7,914 nucleotides of DNA from Planctomycetota bacterium (GTDB taxonomy: Bacteria > Planctomycetota > Phycisphaerae > SM23-33 > FEN-1343). This document shows positions 1-4,472 of this stretch, piece by piece. The stretch lies in NCBI GenBank assembly GCA_013203365.1, contig JABMQG010000075.1, positions 1 through 7,914 of the forward strand, written 5' to 3'. The notes beneath the pieces are model-generated. The model worked only from the letters and a program-made list of their open reading frames with translations, was not told the origin of the DNA and made no database searches. Position 1 is the stretch's first letter. Each line of letters begins with the position of its first letter. Both the position numbers and the translations under genes were made by a program.

Positions 1-1
1 C

Positions 2-106
2 TATGACGCCCTCGAAGACGCCGCCGAGTCCGCTTGGCGACAATCAGCCTGTAACCCCGACACCATCAAATCTGTCTGCCGGGCCTACTACACCAATATG
101 CACTAA
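2..106 (+). CDS. C-terminal end of an unrecognised protein (partial, runs off the left edge)
   Basis: An open frame enters from the left edge and ends at TAA 104-106, leaving 34 codons. The visible tail has an acidic stretch near the edge (YDALEDAAESAW) and ends in CRAYYTNMH. The amino-acid mix looks like real protein. Reading frame +3 is also open here, but it gives a Pro/Thr/Ser-rich product typical of a shadow frame. I do not recognise the family; upstream of a scaffold and capsid gene one would expect a portal, protease or head morphogenesis protein. It lies in the same frame as the methyltransferase downstream, so it could instead be the broken N-terminal part of that gene, though it does not resemble the usual TylF N-terminus. 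Confidence 0.5.
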   Translation, partial: YDALEDAAESAWRQSACNPDTIKSVCRAYYTNMH

Positions 107-148
107 CTTAGTGCGCAACGTATAAATGGCTGTTTAGTCGAATGCGGT

Positions 149-667
149 GTGTTCACAGGGGCACACCCGGCAGTTATGGCCAAGACCGTGGCAAACCTCG
201 GCGAGAAGCGAGATATTCACCTATTCGATTCCTTCCATGGTATTCCGCACTTGGGGCCGAAGGACGAACCTTTCGCGGGAATTGAGCATGACGGTCTCGA
301 TGAGCAACTAGTCACAACCGGCGTCTCGGCCTGCAGTCGGGAGGACGTGGCCCGGAATATCGCCCGCTGGGGAGCGGCCGCCGACAACCTTATCTATCAC
401 GAAGGATGGTTTCAGGATACGGTACCGCCTTCCGACACCGGGCCGATAGCGTTGCTTAGGCTCGACGGCGATTTGTACGAATCAACACGGATATGCCTGG
501 AATACCTTTATCTAAAGGTCACTTCGGGCGGTTTTGTGATTATCGACGACTACAACCTTACCGGCTGCCGCTTGGCGACTGAAGACTACCGCGAAGCAAA
601 CGCTATTCTGGCAGAAATGCATACGGTGCCAGGCGGTGAAGGTGCTGTGTGGTGGCGAAAAGATTGA
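149..667 (+). CDS. TylF/macrocin O-methyltransferase family protein, start unclear (possibly truncated)
   Basis: This is a class I SAM-dependent O-methyltransferase of the TylF (macrocin O-methyltransferase) family, whose known members methylate hydroxyl groups of sugars using a metal ion. From GTG 149 it has 172 residues. Seen: HLFDSFHGIP at 24-33 (acidic loop after motif I), EGWFQDTVP at 85-93, ALLRLDGDLYEST at 101-113 with the putative metal ligands D106 and D108, GGFVIIDDY at 127-135, and the family's closing W-R-K near the end. The SAM-binding motif I (VECGVFTGA) is only half inside this ORF: codons for C-L-V-E-C-G lie upstream at 131-148, in frame, and the frame stays open back to TAA 104-106. 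No ATG, GTG or TTG occurs in that stretch, and no ribosome binding site precedes GTG 149. The gene is therefore either 5'-truncated, uses an unusual start (ATA at 122), or carries a mutation or sequence error. The family call is strong; an active enzyme is uncertain. Similar methyltransferases occur as accessory genes in phages. Confidence 0.8.
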   Translation: MFTGAHPAVMAKTVANLGEKRDIHLFDSFHGIPHLGPKDEPFAGIEHDGLDEQLVTTGVSACSREDVARNIARWGAAADNLIYHEGWFQDTVPPSDTGPIALLRLDGDLYESTRICLEYLYLKVTSGGFVIIDDYNLTGCRLATEDYREANAILAEMHTVPGGEGAVWWRKD

Positions 668-683
668 AAGTCGTCTGACCTAT

Positions 684-690
684 AGGGGAG
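684..690 (+). promoter_or_regulatory. Ribosome binding site for the 39-codon ORF
   Basis: AGGGGAG lies 8 bases before ATG 699. ATG 691 directly abuts this box and is too close to be served by it, which argues against extending the scaffold gene upstream to 691 and for a separate small ORF starting at 699. Confidence 0.55.
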
Positions 691-698
691 ATGTCGCT

Positions 699-818
699 AT
701 GGCAGTTGCAGACGTCAAGACTATGGACGCATCTTGCGTATGCCTGGCGGCGTTCCCCACGATGGACATGGACAAGATTCAATCGCTTCGGATGGAGCAA
801 GGAGAAAGAAATGGCTGA
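699..818 (+). CDS. Small unrecognised protein (39 residues), overlapping the scaffold gene
   Basis: The ORF starts at ATG 699 behind AGGGGAG and ends at TGA 816-818, within the first codons of the scaffold-like gene (ATG 811), an 8-base overlap of the form ATGGCTGA. It fills the gap between methyltransferase and scaffold genes, and such an overlap often couples translation of two neighbours. The product has two close cysteines (ASCVCLAAF, residues 11-19) and a Met-rich middle (MDMDK). It has no evident signal peptide or membrane helix. I do not recognise it. It may be a genuine small phage protein or a leader-like ORF that delivers ribosomes to the scaffold start. The call rests on the binding site, spacing and overlap, not on homology. 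Confidence 0.5.
   Translation: MAVADVKTMDASCVCLAAFPTMDMDKIQSLRMEQGERNG
799..805 (+). promoter_or_regulatory. Ribosome binding site of the scaffold-like gene
   Basis: AAGGAGA lies 5 bases before ATG 811 and fixes that codon as the start. The frame is open further upstream to ATG 691, but the extra 40 residues are Trp/Arg-rich and look non-coding. Confidence 0.75.
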
Positions 819-1641
819 CGAACCAAACGCCCAGACTGGAGAGCAAGGGCAAACCCTTGGCGACGGTTCACAGCTGACGCCGATAAGCTCGGACGAGACG
901 ACGTCTCAGAGGCGGGATGCGGTATCCCGCGTTGAATTGGAGAAGGTTATTCGCGAACGACAGGTTGCCAAGCAGCGTGCCCGTAATGCTGAACAGCAGC
1001 TTGCCGCCTTGCAGAAAGAACTCGCCTCCACGGTCGACGAAAGGCATCGAGAGGACTTCGGCGTAAGTAACCCGGATGGGAACGCCTACGCTGTCGCAAC
1101 TGGCGGGGACACCTGTAGTTCCAGCCCCAGTCGCGTCGACGTCGCAGCAGTCAACGATAACTCAGACTTGACAGAAAAACTCCGAGTACGTGAGATTCAA
1201 CTGGCAAGCCTTCTGAGAGATCAGCAGCTGCGCGCCACGGCCTTAGCTGCCGGTGCAGTCAACCCGGACCAGGTGGTAGGGTTATTGCGCACCCGTGTGG
1301 TCATGGAGGAGTCTTCGGACGGTCAATTCGTCCCGAAGCTTCTTGATGGGCAAGGTCGGCCGTTGGTAGATGAAAACGGGACGGTCGCCGACGTGGAAAC
1401 GCTGGTGACACAATATCTGTCAGAGCCCGGCAATGCAAACCTTCTTCGCGCATCGTTGGCTCCCGGCAGCGGTGTCAGACCAGCCGGTGGGCCGGTTCAC
1501 CTTGAATCGGTACCTCACACATTGGCGGGCTTCAACGCACTGCCGTCGGAAGCACGACGGGAGGCAGCGATGAAAATGTCCAGTCGGCAGAGAAAAGCCA
1601 TGCTGGGCATCGCTCCGCCTGAAAATGCGGGGTATCTCTAA
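811..1641 (+). CDS. Scaffold-like phage head protein (probable capsid assembly scaffold)
   Basis: A 276-residue, mostly acidic and hydrophilic protein directly before the major capsid gene, where tailed phages usually carry the scaffold that shapes the procapsid and is then lost or cleaved. Seen: a disordered acidic N-terminus (1-35), a predicted coiled coil at about 38-72 (VELEKVIRERQVAKQRARNA and following), a low-complexity linker with a Cys (73-110), a second helix at about 112-137, then an NPDQVVGLLR segment (141-150) followed by a short beta and loop region (GQFVPKLLDGQGRPLVDENG, 161-180), and a helix ending near LVTQYLSEP (188-196). The layout helix, NPD..V..LL, DENG, helix resembles scaffold-type proteins of several siphoviruses. 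The basic C-terminal tail (ARREAAMKMSSRQRKAML) fits the usual site by which scaffolds hold the coat protein. The start at 811 is set by AAGGAGA. No protease motif is seen, so a fused protease-scaffold is unlikely. The role is inferred from position and composition. Confidence 0.65.
   Translation: MADEPNAQTGEQGQTLGDGSQLTPISSDETTSQRRDAVSRVELEKVIRERQVAKQRARNAEQQLAALQKELASTVDERHREDFGVSNPDGNAYAVATGGDTCSSSPSRVDVAAVNDNSDLTEKLRVREIQLASLLRDQQLRATALAAGAVNPDQVVGLLRTRVVMEESSDGQFVPKLLDGQGRPLVDENGTVADVETLVTQYLSEPGNANLLRASLAPGSGVRPAGGPVHLESVPHTLAGFNALPSEARREAAMKMSSRQRKAMLGIAPPENAGYL
895..930. repeat. Two adjacent small inverted repeats inside the scaffold gene
   Basis: GAGACG (895-900) pairs with CGTCTC (902-907) around one base, and GCGGGAT (912-918) pairs with ATCCCGC (924-930) across the 5-base loop GCGGT. 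Both lie in the disordered N-terminal coding part. They may be chance in GC-rich coding DNA; no function is claimed. Confidence 0.35.
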
Positions 1642-1649
1642 GAACAAGA

Positions 1650-1654
1650 AAGGA
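1650..1654 (+). promoter_or_regulatory. Ribosome binding site of the major capsid gene
   Basis: AAGGA lies in a purine-rich stretch (1646-1657), 12 bases before GTG 1667. No ATG is available nearby in that frame, so the most highly made virion protein seems to use a GTG start with a slightly long spacer. Confidence 0.6.
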
Positions 1655-1666
1655 AAGTGAATTACT

Positions 1667-2536
1667 GTGGCACAAACCACTACCAGTACACTGCAATATT
1701 CGTTACCGAGTGAGCATATCGTCGTGGCCGTTGTTCAAGAGGCTAGGCCTTTTAATGTGTGCGCGCCGCTGGTGCTCAACGAGTTTCAGCCCGCCGGCGA
1801 AGGCAAGACGTGGCAGAAAGTGGTCCTGCCGACTACCGCTGCCGCATCGGTTAGCGAGGGCAGCGACATCACGGCGGCGGCCCGCACAACCACGCGGGTA
1901 TATACCGAGATCGCCGAGGTTGGCTTGTCAACCGAGTTGACCAAGCTTGCGGAAGAGACTTCCCGGCTGGCCAACCAGGTTATCCTGTGGGCCGAGTCTC
2001 AGGGCCGGGCCATTGCCCAGAAGGTCACTGCCGACATCTGCGCACTGTTCCCCGACCTCAACGGCGCCTCTGCCATTGGAACCACCGACACGAATATCGC
2101 TGTCTCAGATTTCGTTGAGGCGATGTACACGCTGGACAGCGCCGATGCCCCTGGCCAAAGACGTTGCGTCCTTCACCCCCGCCAGGTGGCTGATCTATTC
2201 ACGGCCCTGACCGGCTCAGGCGCGATTTACCAGAATCTGCCTGAGTTGATTCGTAGCGGCCTGCTGCCTGAAGGCCAGCCGTCGGCCGGGTTTGCCGGAC
2301 ACCTGTTCGGCATTCCGGTATATCAGACCACTGAAGTGGATCTGGCGAACGGCAGCGCCGACCGTTGTGGCGCCATGTTCGTCGAAGAGGCGATGGCATT
2401 CGTGCAGCTAAGACCCATTACCGTGGAGTACGACTACGACGCCTCCAAGCGAGCTCGGGAAATCGTCGTCACCGCCGCATACGGTGTATGCGAGGTCATC
2501 GATGGCTACGGCGTGCCGATAGTCACCGACGCGTAA
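1667..2536 (+). CDS. Major capsid protein, HK97 fold
   Basis: This 289-residue protein should be the shell subunit of the phage head. The sequence reads like an HK97-fold coat protein: a beta-strand N-terminal part with KTWQKVVLPTTAAASVSEGSDI (47-68), where the V-P...EGSDI pattern matches the E-loop or N-arm region of the P22/N4-gp56-like branch; a long helix about 98-127 (spine helix); the stretch CVLHPRQVADL (167-177) typical of the P domain; GHLFGIPVYQTTEVD (211-225) in the A domain; and a C-terminal strand-rich end MFVEEAMAFVQLRPITVEYD (237-256) followed by the strongly typical A-Y-G-V-C-E-V...GYGV. Length is normal for a coat protein with a separate scaffold. It follows the scaffold-like gene by 25 bases. 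GTG 1667 is the only fitting start. There is no sign of an N-terminal delta domain of the HK97 kind, consistent with a separate scaffold. The branch assignment is by eye. Confidence 0.88.
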   Translation: MAQTTTSTLQYSLPSEHIVVAVVQEARPFNVCAPLVLNEFQPAGEGKTWQKVVLPTTAAASVSEGSDITAAARTTTRVYTEIAEVGLSTELTKLAEETSRLANQVILWAESQGRAIAQKVTADICALFPDLNGASAIGTTDTNIAVSDFVEAMYTLDSADAPGQRRCVLHPRQVADLFTALTGSGAIYQNLPELIRSGLLPEGQPSAGFAGHLFGIPVYQTTEVDLANGSADRCGAMFVEEAMAFVQLRPITVEYDYDASKRAREIVVTAAYGVCEVIDGYGVPIVTDA

Positions 2537-2546
2537 CGTCAAATCC

Positions 2547-2595
2547 GGTCGCGAAATCCTGGGACGCGCCGAACGGCGCGTCCCAGGCCGCGACC
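2547..2595 (+). terminator. Strong hairpin behind the major capsid gene (terminator-like or mRNA-stabilising)
   Basis: CCTGGGACGCGCC (2558-2570) pairs perfectly over 13 bases with 2575-2587 across the tetraloop GAAC. Outside it GGTCGCG (2547-2553) pairs with CGCGACC (2589-2595), separated from the inner stem by an asymmetric bulge (AAAT against one C). This begins 10 bases after the capsid stop codon. No U-run follows, so it is not a textbook intrinsic terminator. It could reduce read-through into the downstream genes, or protect the 3' end of capsid mRNA after processing. Both would help make much more coat protein than connector and tail proteins. Confidence 0.65.
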
Positions 2596-2633
2596 TTCCA
2601 CCAGTGGGTAATAATGCAGACAGTTCTTAAAAC

Positions 2634-2647
2634 GCCCCGGGCGGGGC
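2634..2647 (+). repeat. Small GC hairpin just before the ribosome binding site of the next gene
   Basis: GCCCC (2634-2638) can pair with GGGGC (2643-2647) across four bases. The 3' arm abuts the AAGGAGA at 2648-2654. The short stem leaves the binding site free, so any effect on translation is speculative. Confidence 0.3.
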
Positions 2648-2654
2648 AAGGAGA
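2648..2654 (+). promoter_or_regulatory. Ribosome binding site deciding the start at 2662
   Basis: AAGGAGA lies 7 bases before ATG 2662. An in-frame ATG at 2614 has no comparable box, and the 16 residues it would add include the small hairpin region, so 2662 is preferred. Confidence 0.7.
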
Positions 2655-2661
2655 CCAGCGC

Positions 2662-3324
2662 ATGCCCGACAACCGCACTTTGCCCAAGCCAGGTTATGAC
2701 CTGACGCCAGCCGAACAGCGCCAGTTCGATGAAATCAAGGACCAGATCGCAGCCCACGGCACCCTCTGCCAGACAGATCGGGACGGTAATCTGGTGCTGG
2801 ACAGAACCGGCAGCCCAGTGCCCATTGAAAGCGTGATTCTGCGTTCGCGCCGGTTCCTTGTGGATAATCATTGCGTTCTGTGGAGGTATTTTCAGGAAGG
2901 GACCAAGAAGGACCCCAACGCCACCGATGGGGGGGGAGCACCGTGGCGCAATAACCGTGTCGAAATGTGGACAGGGAAATGGCGAAGGGTCATCGGCCCC
3001 GACGGTGAGGCCACATACGCAAAGGTCCTGACCGCCCGACCGATCGACAAGCGAATCAACGGGCATCCAGGTATGTCCCAAATGGATTGGTATCGCAACG
3101 TCAAAGGCTACAAGCATCCCTTCGACCCGCTGCACGCACCGTCTGCCAATGAGATTAAGGCCCTCGAAGGCCAGCGAGCGGTTGCCGCGGCAGAAGTATA
3201 CGCCAGGATGGATACCGAGTTCGCAAAAGCCGGGATCAGCACCGATGAGGATTCGGCCCTCGAAGAAGCCAATTGTGACAGGCCTCAGACCAAACGAAGG
3301 ACTAACAGACGTGCCACTGAATAG
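2662..3324 (+). CDS. Unrecognised phage accessory protein (220 residues)
   Basis: I do not recognise this protein. It starts with a short Pro-rich segment and a helix (LTPAEQRQFDEIKDQIAAHG, 14-33), then an acidic turn DRDGNLVLDRTGSPVP (39-54), and an Arg-rich helix-like stretch ending in LWRYFQEG (73-80). The middle is strongly aromatic and basic (APWRNNRVEMWTGKWRRVIG, 93-112), followed by PIDKRINGHPGMSQMDWYRN (127-146). A second long helix runs about 161-189 (SANEIKALEG onward), then an acidic linker, and a very basic C-terminal tail with KRRTNRR (211-217). The composition suggests nucleic acid or acidic surface binding, but no domain is identified. It follows the capsid gene across the hairpin, in the slot where head accessory or packaging-related proteins often sit. 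An 8-base G run (2929-2936) lies in the coding part at Gly90-Gly92. The last 14 bases overlap the next small ORF. Confidence 0.7.
   Translation: MPDNRTLPKPGYDLTPAEQRQFDEIKDQIAAHGTLCQTDRDGNLVLDRTGSPVPIESVILRSRRFLVDNHCVLWRYFQEGTKKDPNATDGGGAPWRNNRVEMWTGKWRRVIGPDGEATYAKVLTARPIDKRINGHPGMSQMDWYRNVKGYKHPFDPLHAPSANEIKALEGQRAVAAAEVYARMDTEFAKAGISTDEDSALEEANCDRPQTKRRTNRRATE
2929..2936 (+). repeat. G8 homopolymer inside the 220-residue gene
   Basis: Eight G in a row encode part of DGGGA. In the reading frame starting at 2937, TAA arrives at 2952, and in the frame starting at 2936 a TGA comes about 100 bases later, so slippage here would cut the protein roughly in half. Confidence 0.6.
3297..3301 (+). 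promoter_or_regulatory. Ribosome binding site for the 50-residue ORF
   Basis: AAGGA lies 9 bases before GTG 3311, inside the end of the preceding gene. It favours GTG 3311 over the earlier in-frame GTG 3275. Confidence 0.45.
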
Positions 3325-3463
3325 GACCACCGTCGATAAGGTCTCCGGCGCACACATCCGACAGCTAAAGCAGATCCGTCACGTCAGCGAGGCCGAAAAG
3401 CGGGAAATCCGAAAACTGCACGAATGCACAGCAAGAAAAGTTGATGCCAAACACGATCGATAG
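3311..3463 (+). CDS. Small basic helical protein (50 residues), unrecognised
   Basis: The ORF overlaps the preceding gene by 14 bases and the following gene by 20. Its product is short, highly charged and very basic, with a likely single helix (HVSEAEKREIRKLHECTARK, 27-46) containing one Cys. No fold is recognised. Without it there would be 119 bases with no gene between the 220-residue protein and the DUF115-like gene, which supports it being real. GTG 3311 is chosen for its AAGGA; GTG 3275 would add 12 residues. Helical basic peptides of this size occur in phage heads and as DNA-binding factors, but I cannot choose between them. Confidence 0.5.
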   Translation: MPLNRTTVDKVSGAHIRQLKQIRHVSEAEKREIRKLHECTARKVDAKHDR

Positions 3464-4091
3464 CCTATTTGGCCGACCTGCTTTCGTTCTGGGTAATTCC
3501 CCGCGTCTGCCCGTGGCCCAACTGAAATGCCTCTCCGGGCAGTTCACCATTGGCGTGAATCGCATTCTCCGAACTGGTTTCACTCCTACGGTAATCCTGT
3601 GGGTGGACGATACGGTATATGCCGACGACGGCAAACAGATCGACGAATCTGAGGCACTACTGATCTGCGATGGGTCTGTCGCCCGACACGAACTCCATCA
3701 TGGGTTGAAAACGTGGGTGGGTGATGCGGCGCTAGTTCACGAATCCACACCGACGGAATTATGCATTAATGGGAACACAGGCTGCTGTGCCGCCCGGTGG
3801 GCCTTGGTTCTTGGCTGCCGACCAGTCTACCTAGTGGGCATGGAGGCAGCTTACAAGGGAGCATTGACCGACTTTTGGGGCCAGAATCAATATCACCATG
3901 GCGGGTCGACCTTGAACGTCATGCGAAAGGAGCTGGTCAGGCTGCAACGAGACTTCCCGGGCATGGTTCTGGCAATTTCGGACGATGGGCTATTACAAGA
4001 AATTGCAGCCGAGTTGCCTGATATGAATCAGGACCAACTCAGATGTGCCATCCTTGAACATGTTTGTGCCGCGCAGCCAAGCAACTGTTAA
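3444..4091 (+). CDS. DUF115/MptE-like Rossmann-fold protein, possible sugar- or nucleotide-related enzyme
   Basis: A 215-residue protein with the hallmarks of a Rossmann-like group (DUF115, MptE-like, also found in sugar-transfer and flagellin glycosylation proteins). Seen: GRPAFVLGNSPRL at 10-22 (a hydrophobic strand then G-N-x-P-x-L, the group's nucleotide-site signature), FTIGVNRI at 34-41, the D-containing strand ILWVDDTVY at 51-59, and GNTGCCAARWALVLGCRPVYLVGMEA at 110-135, where an A-rich helix followed by LG...VYLVGME is the usual second half of the fold. Later come a Trp/His-rich loop (DFWGQNQYHHGG, 143-154) and a helix with RKELVRLQRDFPGM. Relatives are found next to glycosylation genes. 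In a phage, this protein might prime or alter sugars on the virion or host surface. That is inference. ATG 3444 is preferred to TTG 3441. The binding site is weak (AAGAAAAG), and its start overlaps the small ORF, suggesting coupled translation. It is unusual in the middle of a head gene block and may be a late-gained accessory gene. Confidence 0.6.
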   Translation: MPNTIDSLFGRPAFVLGNSPRLPVAQLKCLSGQFTIGVNRILRTGFTPTVILWVDDTVYADDGKQIDESEALLICDGSVARHELHHGLKTWVGDAALVHESTPTELCINGNTGCCAARWALVLGCRPVYLVGMEAAYKGALTDFWGQNQYHHGGSTLNVMRKELVRLQRDFPGMVLAISDDGLLQEIAAELPDMNQDQLRCAILEHVCAAQPSNC

Positions 4092-4202
4092 ACAAGTTTC
4101 AGATGTTGTCGTTGTACTCACTGGCCCAAGCGTGGTCAATTTGTCGGATGGGGACTTAAGCACTCCAATTTCTTTTAAAACCGCTGTACAGGAGAATGAC
4201 CG
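4092..4202 (+). other. 111-base gap between the DUF115-like gene and the 88-residue gene
   Basis: This is one of the two longest gaps in the window, with a lower GC content than its flanks. I see no convincing promoter: TTGTCG occurs at 4141 but no -10 box sits at the proper distance (TTTTAAAA lies too far, near 4173-4180). Its end carries the AGGAGA of the next gene at 4190-4195. Frame +1 is open across it from 4027 to 4263 and encodes a protein-like stretch (VSDVVVVLTGPSVVNLSDGD), possibly a remnant. Confidence 0.4.
4190..4195 (+). promoter_or_regulatory. Ribosome binding site of the 88-residue gene
   Basis: AGGAGA lies 7 bases before ATG 4203. The nearer ATG 4196 abuts the box and is too close to use. 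Confidence 0.7.
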
Positions 4203-4469
4203 ATGTCAATTGAAACAGCCATGGCCGCGCTCGTTGAGGAAAAGCAGCAGCGCGAGGCCGTGATAGAGGCCCGGGCGCTCTTCCAGCAGGCCAGGTCGGA
4301 ACTTCAACAGATCGATAGTCGAATAGATGAAATCATCGCGGCTGGGCATTTCGACACGATTGCCAACGAGATCAAATCGCCACTGGTTGCGGCCAGGGGC
4401 GTCATCAAGACCGCCGTGGCTGCTTTGGCTACCGGCGACGTAGACACCGTTCTAAGCTGGAAGTCCTAA
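4203..4469 (+). CDS. Small helical structural protein (88 residues), unrecognised
   Basis: The product is almost entirely helical: a long heptad-like helix from about 4 to 47 (MAALVEEKQQREAVIEARAL, then FQQARSELQQIDSRIDEI), a short break at AAGHF, and a second hydrophobic helix (VAARGVIKTAVAALATGD, 62-79). This suggests a coiled-coil oligomer, as in many small phage head or fibre proteins. It has no cysteine and no signal peptide. It lies 3 bases before the large beta-rich surface protein and is likely co-translated with it, so a partner or trimerising role is possible. No family is recognised. Confidence 0.7.
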   Translation: MSIETAMAALVEEKQQREAVIEARALFQQARSELQQIDSRIDEIIAAGHFDTIANEIKSPLVAARGVIKTAVAALATGDVDTVLSWKS

Positions 4470-4472
4470 CAA

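Noticed and set aside
3..125. Frame +3 ORF at the left edge
   Set aside because: Its Pro/Ser/Thr-rich product looks like a shadow of the frame that ends at 106.
691..810. Upstream extension of the scaffold gene to ATG 691
   Set aside because: The extra 40 residues are Trp/Arg-rich and non-protein-like, ATG 691 abuts its box, and ATG 811 has a clear AAGGAGA.
2614..2661. Earlier start (ATG 2614) for the 220-residue protein
   Set aside because: No binding site precedes it, whereas AAGGAGA precedes ATG 2662.
2539..3357. Long antisense ORF (272 codons) opposite the 220-residue gene
   Set aside because: All other genes run on the + strand, the + strand frame has a good binding site and natural composition, and the antisense product is rich in Cys, Pro and Gly in a way typical of a mirror of a real gene.
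4141..4180. Promoter in the 111-base gap (TTGTCG with a TTTTAAAA stretch)
   Set aside because: The boxes are too far apart (about 27 bases) and the match is weak.
4045..4263. 72-codon ORF as a real gene
   Set aside because: It overlaps both neighbours, has no binding site at its start, and ends in junk-like residues inside the next gene. Kept only as a possible remnant finding.
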